Below, piece by piece: positions 32,720-42,480 of a DNA stretch of 64,000 bases. The stretch is from Sepiola atlantica. Lineage: Eukaryota; Mollusca; Cephalopoda; Sepiida; Sepiolidae. The stretch spans positions 71,518,288 to 71,582,287 of the forward strand of contig OY744523.1 of the NCBI GenBank assembly GCA_963556195.1, in the 5' to 3' direction. A program made the position numbers and the translations under genes. Below the pieces are notes generated by a model. That model was not told the origin of the DNA. It searched no databases and was given only the letters and a program-made list of their open reading frames with translations. Every line of letters begins with the position of its first letter. Within the stretch, counting starts at the first letter, position 1.

Positions 32720-33912
32720 GAGGTGCGTTCAATAAGTAATGCCCCTCACCCACTTTCACTTGTCTGATCCAGATGAAATTTTCCATGTGTAATGATTTAT
32801 ATCTGTATGGGTAATGTTGCATATAACAGCTCTGAACTAATTGTGGTTTCTGATTTATAGGTGTTTTAACTGAGTCAGGTGTGAAATGGAGACAGTTGAG
32901 TGTCGCGCAGTGATCCGGTTTTTGTATTTGAAAGGACGCACATCAAAATAGACTTTTGATGAAATGAAATAAACTTATGGTGATGATACCCCATCATATG
33001 ACCTTGTAAAACGCTGGCATTGTGAATTCAAACATGACCGGAAGTCTGTGGAAACAGTTCCCAGCCTTAGTCGTCCCTCTTCTGCCATTGATGATGCATC
33101 TGTCCGTCAAGTTGAGGCTGCCATTTTTGAAGACCGACGCAAGACTATTCGCCAAATAGCCTTAGGTGTCTTAGGTGTCTGCCAGATGGATTCCTACGTT
33201 TCTCACACCTTTCCAGAAGCAAGAACGCGTCGAGTGCTCGAGGATGAATTTGGAGATGTGCCAAGAAGATGAGTCAAAGTTTTTCAAAAGACTGATTACA
33301 CAGGATGAAACTTAGGTCCACTACTATTATCCAGAGACCAAAGCCCAATCAATGCAGTGGAAGCACTTGGACTCATCACCTCCAAAGAAGGCAAGGGTGC
33401 AGCCATCCGCTGGCAAGGTCATGCTCACAGTCTTCTGGGACCAGGACGGAGTAGTGATGACAGATTTCCTGGCAAATGGTACCACAATTACAGGAACCTA
33501 TTACACTTCACTTTTGATGAAATTAAAAGAAGCTCTCAAAATTAAGAGGCGGGGCAAGATCAGCAAAGGTATCCTCCTCCTGCAGGACTACGCTCCGGTC
33601 CGCAACTCGCATGTCGCCAGATCAGAAGCACGGGCGTATGGCTATGAAATTCTCCCCCCCCCCCCATTTACTCCCCTGACCTTGCGCCCTCTGACTCTGA
33701 CTTTCATCTCTTCCCAGCCTTGAAGTTGTTTTTGAAAGGTAAGCGTTTTCCAGATGATGCAACCTTAATTTCTAAAGTTACGACGTTGTTGGAGGACCAA
33801 GCTGGGATCTTCTACAAAAACGATGTCCAGAGCTGCATCAAACGATGGGAGAAATGCATAACTCTGGTGGTTCCTATGTAGAGAAAGACTAATAACTGTG
33901 CCAAGTTTCATT
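32719..33912 (+). mobile_element. Mariner element, 3' end missing
   Basis: The left terminus reads CGAGGTGCGTTCAATAAGTA, the classic mariner TIR, immediately after (TA)n. The transposase ORF remnant follows. No inverted partner (ending CGCACCTCG) is present after the stop codon; instead a U2-like sequence begins at about 33,913. The element was therefore truncated, or the composite repeat replaced its end. Confidence 0.9.
32886..33881 (+). pseudogene. Mariner transposase, broken
   Basis: ATG at 32,886 opens METVECRAVIRFLYLKGRTS, then a stop, an N-terminal helix-turn-helix region (YDLVKRWHCEFKHDRKS), SRPSSAID and VRQVEAAI...DRRKTIRQIA. The DDE core: LITQDET with the first Asp at 33,304-33,306, followed by TAG where Trp is expected (33,313-33,315). 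Then comes LTVFWDQDGVVMTDFL, and LLLQDYAPV with the second Asp at 33,586-33,588. After a frameshift in the C-run at 33,653-33,665 comes YSPDLAPSDSDFHLFPALK with the third Asp (near 33,693), and a C-terminus through RWEKCITLVVPM with stop at 33,879-33,881. Length (about 332 codons) is normal for mariner. Second-Asp-to-third-Asp spacing is close to the D34D pattern. At least three stops and frameshifts inactivate it. Confidence 0.93.
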
Positions 33913-34215
33913 CCTTTTGGCTAAGATCAAAGTGTTGTATCTGTTCCGATGGATACTGCACCTCATAGACTGGTATTGTCTTGGCCTTCGGGGCTTGATT
34001 TACGCCGGTCTATGGATCTGTCCTGTGCAGTGCTAGGAGGTGCACCCTCCAAGGCTTCGCCTGCCCTCTTTAGGGAGGAGTAAGTTTATTCCTTACTGTC
34101 TGAGGCGCCCCTACCGGGGAATGCCGACGGGGCTGCTCAGGCAATTTTTAAACCCCACTTTCCCGACTCGACCTTTGTTCGCATCTTATTTGTGGGAGTA
34201 AGATAAAAACTGGCC
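33913..34215 (+). repeat. U2-snRNA-headed composite short repeat, copy 3
   Basis: 33,913-33,948 reads CCTTTTGGCTAAGATCAA then AGTGTTGTATCTGTTC, matching the U2 snRNA 5' end with one inserted A and one A-to-T change in the branch-site-pairing GTAGTA. It is followed by nested stems (TGCACCTC/GAGGTGCA around CATAGACTGG/CCGGTCTATG), so this part can fold like a structured RNA. From 34,068 it joins the module also found at 2,650-2,735 (GGGGCTGCTCAGGC). No ORF. Confidence 0.7.
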
Positions 34216-34296
34216 TTGTGCCTATCTCTTGGAGAGGAGTAAATCAATACTGCTATGAAAAATGGATCAAAGGCATTCCTTATTTAACGCCCCCCG

Positions 34297-34297
34297 T

Positions 34298-34366
<69 letters not shown>
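34297..34366. repeat. (TA)n then (GA)n
   Basis: TA to 34,338, GA to 34,366. Confidence 0.95.
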
Positions 34367-34368
<2 letters not shown>

Positions 34369-34457
34369 TAGAGGGTTCGAATTCAGTTATTGTAAGCCAC
34401 GCTGATCAGCCGTAGTAACAACGAAAAATGTCCGTGAATAACTGTTCTATCTATAAA

Positions 34458-34467
34458 ACACACACAC

Positions 34468-34514
<47 letters not shown>

Positions 34515-34517
34515 GAC

Positions 34518-34588
<71 letters not shown>
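34458..34588. repeat. (CA)n and two (TA)n runs
   Basis: CA at 34,458-34,468, TA at 34,470-34,508 and 34,520-34,588 separated by a CACAGACAT spacer. Confidence 0.95.
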
Positions 34589-34590
<2 letters not shown>

Positions 34591-34815
34591 AAAAGAGAAA
34601 AGAGAAAAACTAAAATTGTTTATATATTGATCGTCTTTATTTGAAGACTTTTCAAGATGACTGGTGTAATCAAATAATATAGAGCTACAATATGTATTAT
34701 TTATTATAATATTTATTTCTTCAAATCAGTCATCTTGAGAAAGTATTGCAATAAAGACGAAACGTTGATGAATATATAAATTATTTTGTCTTTCCTTTTT
34801 TCTATTTCAATTACG
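34589..34815. mobile_element. Inverted pair of PLE 3' ends, second subfamily
   Basis: 34,589-34,670 (minus) and about 34,715-34,815 (plus) are inverted copies. The plus arm has CTTGAGAAAGT, a short stem II and AAAGACGAAACG (34,731-34,765) and ends in TCTTTCCTTTTTTCTATTTC. The left arm touches (TA)n directly and the right arm reaches (TA)n at 34,841. Same layout as 20,954-21,306 but clearly diverged from it. Confidence 0.7.
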
Positions 34816-34836
34816 TTCGAATATCATATCTATAAT

Positions 34837-34986
<150 letters not shown>

Positions 34987-35424
34987 GGGAAATAATAAAT
35001 TGTATAAAACAAGTGCATTTATATAATTACAGTGTAAACGGTTTTAGCGCTATTTAAACAGATTTTGTTCAACTGGCAATGAATAAAAGAGCTCAATATT
35101 TTTGCATTAAAGTATAAAGCTTAAATTATGAGAATTCAAAGATAAGAAGTATCATTTCAATTAGGTTTCAGAAGACTTTTTTTGTGTGGCCATTTTTGAC
35201 AAAGGGGAGATTTTCCCGAAATGTCAAATGATTTCTAATCATCATCCGGACATTACACACAGCTAGTACCATACTTGCTGTTTATGTAATATTAAAAAGA
35301 AAAAATAGATAGGTGTAAGTCCTCTCCTTCGATTGTTTATTTTTGTTCTTTCCAGCTTCTCATCAATGCGGTTCTATTCATTGCCTTCAGCCTTCTTAAT
35401 ACATTTATTATAAATATTTGTTTT
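34987..35424. other. No feature recognised
   Basis: AT-rich; no coding or repeat signal. Confidence 0.5.
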
Positions 35425-35842
35425 CATCTACATATATACGTATAATATTTGTGGGAATCGTCTGTGTATAGATGCTTATTCATACCGGTCGCCAGACTCG
35501 AACCCCGGAACACGAGTCATGTTTCAAACTCAAATTCCGACGTCTTAGTCGACTCCACGCGACAACTATAAACAACCAGGTTAATCAATATTAAACCGGT
35601 TAAAGATAGCCGTCGTCAGAGTGTTCGACTATTAAAGAATATGCATTCAAAGCCACGATGACAGCTGTGCTAATACTACCCACTACACAGCACAACCTAC
35701 ATTATGGGCGACAAATATTTATAAATATTTGTTTTTATCTACATACGTATACGTTTCATCCTTGCGGGAATCGTCAGTGTAGAGATGATTATTCATACCG
35801 GTCGGCGGGTAAAACCGCGAAACACGAGTCATGTTTCAAACT

Positions 35843-35846
<4 letters not shown>
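35425..35846 (-). mobile_element. Tandem tRNA-like/hammerhead repeat (retrozyme-like dimer)
   Basis: On the minus strand one truncated and one full unit lie head to tail with a period of about 300 bp. Each unit has a tRNA-like block followed by a hammerhead. In the full unit 35,568-35,490 reads GTCGCGTGGAGTCGACTAAG (A-box region), a variable arm and GGGGTTCGAGTCT (B box), and GTCGC pairs GCGAC as an acceptor stem. The unit nearer 35,846 keeps a complete hammerhead (35,738-35,783); the other (35,437-35,490) has CAGACGA in place of CTGACGA and a lost GAAA. The left end is AT-rich and the right side meets (TA)n. A third copy is at 63,640-63,960. Tandem direct repeats with a type I hammerhead are typical of retrozymes, and tRNA-headed hammerhead SINEs are known in schistosomes. 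No ORF. Confidence 0.75.
35738..35783 (-). ncRNA. Hammerhead ribozyme, complete fold
   Basis: Minus strand: stem I TCTACA (35,783-35,778); CTGACGA (35,777-35,771); stem II 35,770-35,758, TCC pairing GGA around CGCAA after a U-U; GAAA (35,757-35,754); stem III CG, TATA, CG (35,753-35,746); cleavage dinucleotide TA (35,745-35,744); then TGTAGA (35,743-35,738), a perfect 6-bp partner of TCTACA. Every conserved hammerhead core base is present. Stem II looks like a one-base deletion of a UCCC-GCAA-GGGA hairpin. Confidence 0.85.
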
Positions 35847-35937
<91 letters not shown>

Positions 35938-35938
35938 T
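35847..35938. repeat. (TA)n then (TG)n
   Basis: TA to 35,913, TG to 35,938; the same TA-TG pair precedes the duplicate segment at 38.3 kb. Confidence 0.95.
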
Positions 35939-37035
35939 TATAATATATACATGTTATTGACAGGTTCTGTGATAGATACGTTACTCTTTCTAATACCCTT
36001 AGAAATGGTATCCTCTCTTCAGATCAGTGTGTAAAGGTTATGTGAACAAGACTCGTAAGCCTTGGTTGTGTAACTAGTCTGGAAATCATCGAAATAACAC
36101 CAGTCTTTCGCTGCTTATGCGTGCATTGTTACTAGTCGTCGTGGACCTTTCCATGCAACTACCAGTTCAAACGAAATGTGCTTTTAGATTGTGCATTCAT
36201 TGCTTCAATATAGATGCCTCGCGCAGAAACTCTTACAAGTTCCATCCATTGTCTTTCGAGACTGTAATGAGGATGTTTTTAAATTTAATTTTACTATGAT
36301 TAATCGAATATTAATTTTCATTCACGCCAATACATAGTTGAAGTAAAATAAATTGCTTTTGATTATGAAGATAATTTCCAACGCTATTGATAATGTTGAC
36401 CCATCAACCTATTTATTTTTTATTATCGCTTGTGTTTAAATTCATATTTTGAAACATTAGGTATGACGTCACGCCAAAGCCATAATTATTTTGTTACGGT
36501 AATGTTTTAAGTTTAATTCATGCGAAAGTCCAAATAGCTTAGTTGGTCATGGCGTTCGATTTATGTGTTGGCAATTTCTTATTTACTATTCGCCATTTGT
36601 AAAAGTAGTTAAGATCTCTGATATTTCGTAATGAAACACATTCTACGATGTATTTATTACGTTTAAAATAATTCTGACTGACGGGCGGATGGACAAAATC
36701 TATATTTCTATAAAATTGCCGGCAATTACTCCATTTCTGTGACCCTTCAAGTTCTGACAAAGCGTTTAGAACATGTCGTTAGAAATCGTTGTTCTATTGA
36801 ATAAAACATAACATTTTCAGAATCTACTTAGCAGGTTAAGTGGTGTCCTATATTCAATTCATTATTTTTTTTTAAATATCAATGTATTCCTATCAGAGTA
36901 AGCGTCAACTCGCTTGAGTTTCTCCTCGACGATATTAAATATGGTAGCACCAATGTGATAATTGAATAAGCCACATTTTAAAACTTTAGTATCAACTAGT
37001 AGCTCCTGTTGGGTTTGAACCTTAAAATCTGATAT
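35939..37035. repeat. Segmental duplication, copy 1 (partner 38,421-39,485)
   Basis: About 1.1 kb that aligns almost end to end with 38,421-39,485. Landmarks in order: ATAGGTTCTGT-like start, AAGCCTTGGTTGTG, CCTTACAAGTT-like, ATGAGGATGTTTTAAA, TTTTGTTACGGTAATG, TCTATTGAATAAAACATAAC and TTTAGTATCAACTAGTAGCT. Divergence is moderate with many small indels. No ORF is conserved between the copies, so the short frames here (for example 36,117-36,299) are not coding. Confidence 0.85.
36528..36715 (+). repeat. tRNA-derived SINE inside duplication copy 1
   Basis: An exact A box, TAGCTTAGTTGG, lies at 36,535-36,546. The duplicate at 38,940-39,000 is more diverged in the A box but keeps a stretch with a B-box-like CCGGTCATCGCATCC that is deleted here. 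The SINE tail (CTATATTTCTATAAAATT) is shared by both copies. Confidence 0.55.
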
Positions 37036-37282
37036 ATGTCAAATACCTATTGTTAAAATTTCAAAAAAATCTAATATCTAAATTCCCATGAACAGTTTCT
37101 CGTCCTTGACTCATTCTAATAAAACGAAATCAAACTACACACAGCCCACATTACCCAACATTACACCTAACAGCTGTGTTAAAAAATCATAATGATGTGT
37201 TAATTAGTGCTTGTATGAAACCAATATAAAGAAATATATAAACGTACACACATACCTGACTTTAAATTAATAGAAGTATATG

Positions 37283-37289
<7 letters not shown>
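37036..37289. other. No feature recognised
   Basis: AT-rich spacer between duplication copy 1 and the PLE pair. Confidence 0.4.

Positions 37290-37343
<54 letters not shown>
37290..37343. repeat. (TA)n
   Basis: Left outer end of the second PLE structure. Confidence 0.95.
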
Positions 37344-37346
<3 letters not shown>

Positions 37347-37480
37347 TGTGTGTATTCAAGCAGCATTTTCTAATTTATGCAAACATTATTAGAAATAACA
37401 GAATTCGTCCGTTTAATTATACCTATTTTATGTTTTTTCAATTTTTCTATGTTTTTTTTGTATTAAAATCAATATAATAA
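37344..37480 (-). mobile_element. PLE (family G) 3'-end fragment
   Basis: On the minus strand this matches the 3' ends at 38,210-38,310 and 54,730-54,866 (TTTTAATACAAAAAAAAC, ATAATTAAACAGACGAAT, GTTATTTCTGACAATG, GCTGCCT, ACACACAAT). It lies head-on to the coding PLE at 37,530 and touches (TA)n. Confidence 0.7.
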
Positions 37481-37529
37481 TATTCAACCCTACAATTCAA
37501 ACAATATCAACATATACTACTTAAATTAA

Positions 37530-37995
37530 ATGCAACCAAACTTCAGATTAAAAGAAAAAAACATGAAAAATATTATACACAGATACATATCCCCAATTTA
37601 CACTAACAATAAAATTATACTCATTATTTACTATAAGAAATTTAAAACCAAAACTCTAGCAGTAAAAAAAAAATCCCACAACTCAAAACCAACTAGAAAG
37701 AACCAATGTTATTTATAAGTGTATGTGCTCTTTGGGAGAATGTAACTCCCATAGTAATAATAAAGCTAATAGCTGCATTGGTTACACAAGCACTACTCTA
37801 TCCCAAAAACATAACTGCCCTTCCCTTGATTTAAGACAAATTCTAGTTAATAACATTAAAATTATACATTACGAACCAATTTTTAAAAAATAAAAAATAC
37901 TGTAAGCTATCTACATAAAAACACAACAACCTGAAATTAACAACATCGCATATGAAACAAGTGGTAACATTTTAAAATGTTTAACTTAATAAGAT
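37530..37995 (+). pseudogene. PLE GIY-YIG endonuclease remnant (family G)
   Basis: KIILIIYYKKFKTKTLAVKK (from about 37,610) and SKPTRKNQCYL, then after a frameshift KCMCSLGECNS and SCIGYTSTTLSQK near 37,770-37,800. The latter is the Y-IG-T..TL core of a GIY-YIG domain, preceded by its Cys pair. HNCPSLDLRQI and NNIKIIHYEPIFKK follow to a stop near 37,892, then KLST...QQPEINNIAYETSGNILKC. One frameshift and several stops. The Arg expected after TL-S is replaced by Gln. The RT domain is absent. Family assignment is by motif order. Confidence 0.75.
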
Positions 37996-38137
37996 TTTGT
38001 TCTGTGATGCTATCTAGCGTTGCTGAATTTAAATCGTCAACTACTTCCTGGAACAATGCGAAAAACGTTCTATGCGCGTATCTTCGCCGTCTTTTTTAAA
38101 TTCTCTTCTTTCTCCAGCATTTTTGTTCATTTGCTTT

Positions 38138-38180
38138 TGACAGCTGAGGATGATTCGACGAAGAATCAAAAACGTCCGTG
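38138..38180 (+). ncRNA. Hammerhead-like core (family G)
   Basis: CTGAGGA, then a 5-bp stem II GATTC/GAATC around GACGAA, then AAAAACGTCC where GAAAC is expected. The same G-to-A at core position 12 occurs at 54,667-54,705, so it was already in the master copy, and cleavage is unlikely. Confidence 0.55.
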
Positions 38181-38309
38181 AAACCTGTGAAACCTATGGA
38201 ACATTTATATATTTTTTTTATTTTAATACAAAAAAAAACATCAGAAAAATGGAAAAAATAAAAAAGGTATAATTAAACAGACGAATCTGTTATTTTTAAC
38301 AAGGTTTGC

Positions 38310-38397
<88 letters not shown>

Positions 38398-38420
38398 ATG
38401 TGTGTGTGCGTATGTGTGTA
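38310..38420. repeat. (TA)n then (TG)n
   Basis: TA with one C to 38,381, then interrupted TG. Confidence 0.95.
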
Positions 38421-39485
38421 CATTTTATGGATAGGTTCTGTTATAGCACATTACTTATGCTAATACCCTTGTAAATTGTATGAATCTGTATTCACCCTAC
38501 AGATGTGTGTTAAATCGTAGTGTGAACTAGACTATCAAGCCTTGGTTGTGCAACTAGTATGGAAATCATTGAAATAAAACTAGTCTTTCTCTACTTATTC
38601 CTGTATTATTCTCAGACGTTGCGGAGTTGTCTTTGCAACTGCCGGTTCAAACGACGTGTGGTTATAGATCGTGCACCCATTGCTTCACTATAGATTCCTG
38701 GCGCGGACGCCCTTACAAGTTACACCCATTGTCTTTAGACTGAAATGAGGATGTTTTAAATTCTATTTAACTAGAATTAATCGGGACGTAAGTTCCTTTA
38801 ATTCTCTGTATATATTTAATATTAAATCTGTTTTTTTAACGCCAATACATAGTTAAAGAAAAATAAATAGTTTCAGATTATGAAAGCTATATTTATTTTG
38901 TTACGGTAATGGTGTTAGCTCTATTCATGAGAAAATTTAAATTGCTAAGTAAGTAGCACCTAAGACTGAAGAACTCCATTTCCGGTCATCGCATCCGCTT
39001 TATTTGTTGGGAATTTCTTATTTACTATCAATGAAATATTTCCAGTTACTAAAAGTAGTTAACATCTCTAAATTTGGGAATAAAACGAATTCCTTAATCT
39101 ATTTATTACGTTTAAAACAAATTGTGACGGACGGACGGACGGACGGACGGTAAGATAGACAAAATCTATATTTATATAAAATTCCCTCTAATTGCTACAT
39201 TTCTGTGACCCTCTAAGTTCTGACAAAGCGTTTAGCACATTTCGTTAAAATCCGTTGCTCTATTGAATAAAACATAACATTTTGAGAATCTACTTAGCAA
39301 GTCAAGTGATGTTCACATACATTTATTATTTTTAGAAATGTCAATGTATTCACATCAGAGTAAGTGTTCACTCGCTTAAATTTCTCCACGACGATATGAA
39401 ATATGTTAGAACCAATGTGATAATTTAAGAAGACACACTGTAAAACTTTAGTATCAACTAGTAGCTGCTGTTGGGTTTGAAACTT
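38421..39485. repeat. Segmental duplication, copy 2 (partner 35,939-37,035)
   Basis: See copy 1. Differences include a (GGAC)n run at 39,127-39,151 where copy 1 has a short ACGGGCGGATGG, and about 35 extra bases in the SINE around 38,960-38,995. Confidence 0.85.
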
Positions 39486-39670
39486 GTGTCATACCTGCGG
39501 AAAATCAAGTTACCGTAATCGTAGTAGAAGCATTCAAGTTCAAAAATTGCATCCATACCTTGGTAACTGTATGTTTTCCTTGAAACTTGTGTCAAACATG
39601 CAGAAAATCAAGTTGCATCTATATTGCATCCATACCTTGGTAACTGCATGTTCTCTTTGTATGCGCTCCT
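39477..39670. repeat. About 100-bp tandem duplication
   Basis: TTGAAACTTGTGTCA...GAAAATCAAGTT and TTGCATCCATACCTTGGTAACTG occur twice. The frame at 39,484-39,690 is only this repeat. Confidence 0.85.
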
Positions 39671-40107
39671 GCGTGATCCTTCCAGTTTGATGGCTGGCCG
39701 TCCTGAAATCTAAGTTCCGTATTTATACTTTCAAAACGATTATCTCGAGACAAAACTGATTGAAAACAGAGGAGGTTTATTCAACATGATCTTTCGTTTC
39801 GAATTTCAGAGTAGAAGGTGGGGAGACAAGGAGAGAAATAGAAATCGATAATAACTGTCAGTTCAAACGCACTGTCCTCTTTTCTCTCCCACTCTCTCTT
39901 TAAGCCATGTGACGCCATATCCGTTTCTATAAATTTCCGGTCTCTCAATCCTTACCTCAGGTCATCGAGTTAATCTTGGTTGACTTTTCGTTACCTGTGA
40001 TTCTCAATTAACCATTTCACATACTAGTGAGTTTACTCGCCAAATATCTAACACTCCTTCCTGGCGTTTCCTGCGTGGATGAATCAAAATATAATAAAAC
40101 TCACTCT

Positions 40108-40110
<3 letters not shown>
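39671..40110. other. No feature recognised
   Basis: No repeat or coding signal before the CT minisatellite. Confidence 0.5.
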
Positions 40111-40145
<35 letters not shown>

Positions 40146-40215
40146 ACTTTATCTCTCTCTCTCTCTCTCTTCTCTCACTTTATCTCTCTCTCTCTCTCTC
40201 TCTTCTCTCACTTTA

Positions 40216-40248
<33 letters not shown>

Positions 40249-40295
40249 TCTCTCACTTTATCTCTCTCTCTCTCTCTCTTCTCTCACTTTATCTA
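40111..40295. repeat. (CT)n-based minisatellite
   Basis: CT runs regularly broken by TTCTCTCACTTTATCT at about 40,145, 40,176, 40,209, 40,254 and 40,285 (spacing 31, 33, 45, 31). Confidence 0.95.
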
Positions 40296-42345
40296 CCCGG
40301 TGTTATCTTGTACTGGTGTTACTATCATTTTTTCTCATATATATTTTTTTTCTATGTAAACTATACGAAATATTAATTTTATATTTTTAAGATTTAATTG
40401 TGAAAGTGTTTGTAGTTTTTTTATTAAATGTTGTGTTTATCTGTATTTATAAAATTTACGAATGTGAATAGCTTCTAATAATTTCAATATTTTATTACAG
40501 ACATAATATCAGAACTGAATCCATTAATAGAATTAAGTATTTGAATAAAAACATCGTTTCACTGATATTTGTCTCCATATAAAATCACAGACATAGCTAT
40601 TTACTATTCCGCGATGCGTTCAACAGTGGTGTTAATTCTACATTTTGTACGTGGATACATGGATCCTATCTTTATCCTTACATAAACCTGACCTTCAATA
40701 TAACCCATAATAAACCCTAACTTTACCTGACTTATGTCTAGAAGTGATACAAAAAAAGTAGGTCAAGGGTGTGTGCGCACATTAGACGTGACTACCGGGA
40801 CTATTTTCATTACAAAACTGAAGTTTACATTAGTGATGCGGTACTTCTACAAAAGACCCCATTTAATGCCAAAATGTTCACTCATCCAAGTACTGACCAT
40901 GATCAAAGTTGCTTAACTTCGGTGATACGACGGGGAAATTGTTTCAACGTGACATAGTGCGTATCAAAAATACAAGTATTTCCGCGAACGCCCTCTCCAC
41001 CATAACTTCTACACACAGTATCGATTTGGAAAAAAATCTACATTTATTCGGAGCAGACATCTGTATTATCGATCTTTAAAAAAAGTTTGTTTTTTTTTAA
41101 ACAACAACCCACCTTCAATTAGCCTGTCTCTCAATGATACCCCACGCCTGTCGACCCACGCAAACTTAATCTCACCTGCCTGCTTTACATCTCTGTCTAC
41201 CTGTCTATCAAGCTATCTTTTTCCGAGTCTTCTTTTTTTTCATATCTCGTTTTGCTTATTTCTTGTTTGTTTATTTTAGAGAATTGAATTATCTCTCTTT
41301 TAAAGCTTATCGATTTATTTCTATTTTTTTGTTTTCGTTTTATAATTTTTGTTAGTTTGTTAAACACTCGTTAACGTGAAATCACTTCGCCGCCGCTAAA
41401 GTGAATGTGAGCGGTTTTATACGTTTTACGCGCGATGCTGAACATATCTCGCAAGCCGTTTGAAGTAGGCCCATCAATCGCTTAAGGCTTCTTGTATAGC
41501 GGTCGGTAATTGACTAATTCCGAATGATACAAAAAACAGATATACTTATTTTTACATGCGACCTAACATCTCTACGAGAGACTCTGTCGGTCGAGCTGTT
41601 CATCAGTTACGCGTAGGGCTCGCAAAATTCGATGATTCTCAAAACAGAATGTAAGTGTTTCGGTATTTTTTTGATGAGGATCGATAATTGTTAATATTTG
41701 AATTATTCGGACTACTGTTCTTATTTTAAAAATTGTTCTCACTGCGCGCCAGCCTTCCCAACCAGCAACCAGTTACAGCCGCTTGGACGCTCGTACTATT
41801 CTCTCGCGCCCCTAGCTGATAACTCCGGCGTTGGTTGATATAGGGTCGCCGAATTTTTGGCCGTACTCACCTTGTGACAAACTTATGAAGTCCACCCTTG
41901 GAATATATCCCTTGTGGGGTCGAAACATCCTCGTCGGCCGGACAGTATCCCCCCCCCCACATTGTGCTTGTTTAATCGAGTGATACGGTCAAACGTTGCC
42001 CGGGTGGCTTACTAATGAAGAAAGGACAAGTACATGTAGAAATTAAATAACATTGTCAAATCAAACAGCCAGTTCAGGTATTAAAAAGAAAACACAATAT
42101 TCTTGATTTTCATTTAATATAAAAATATGTGTTCTTCTTCAAAACTGGTATTTACATGAACTGCAGTATTTCGTATATAGAGGGGGTAGTTGTCTTTGGT
42201 TCTAGATAATGGCTTGAAGATCTTTAACTTCGATTTCGCTACTAACAAATTAGTGGGCAATCAATTCGAAATAACTTTTCTTTCACGATTTAAAAACAAG
42301 GGATTTGCGATAAAAAAGGGGTGGCAGGCGCGCAGCACCCCGACT
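40296..42345. other. No gene recognised
   Basis: Frames at 40,734-40,957 have no known motif. Around 41,890-41,935 a TATCCC/GGGGT stem followed by CGAAACATC looks like the second half of yet another eroded PLE-type hammerhead. 41,730-41,960 is GC-richer with C-runs. Confidence 0.45.
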
Positions 42346-42480
42346 TAATCTCAGTCTCACTCTACTGTCTCTGTCTCTCTCTGTCTCTGTCTCTGTCTCT
42401 GCTTCTTTCTCTCTCTCTCTCGCTCTCTCTCTCTCTCTATCTATCTATCTCTCTACTGTTTCTCTCTATATAGCTTTCTG
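42346..42480. repeat. (CT)n with CTGT and CTAT variants
   Basis: Pyrimidine-rich microsatellite. Confidence 0.9.

Larger units (their letters stand above)
37530..38309 (+). mobile_element. Penelope-like element family G, 5'-truncated
   Basis: Contains only the GIY-YIG end of the polyprotein, then about 300 bp of 3' UTR with a hammerhead-like core and a (TA)n end. With the inverted 3' fragment at 37,344-37,480 it repeats the inverted-ends architecture of 20.95-21.3 kb, here around a longer copy. Confidence 0.7.

Noticed and set aside
33913..33960. Genuine U2 snRNA gene
   Set aside because: Only the first ~35 nt match; the Sm site and the 3' stem-loops of U2 are not found in order.
35490..35570. 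Functional tRNA gene on the minus strand
   Set aside because: tRNA-like with A- and B-box features, but the arms are imperfect, it continues into a hammerhead and AT-rich tail, and it recurs as a repeat.
36117..36299. 60-codon frame in duplication copy 1
   Set aside because: The duplicate at 38.6-38.75 kb does not keep the frame, so there is no sign of coding constraint.
39484..39690. 68-codon Cys-containing frame
   Set aside because: Explained by the ~100-bp tandem duplication at 39,477-39,670.
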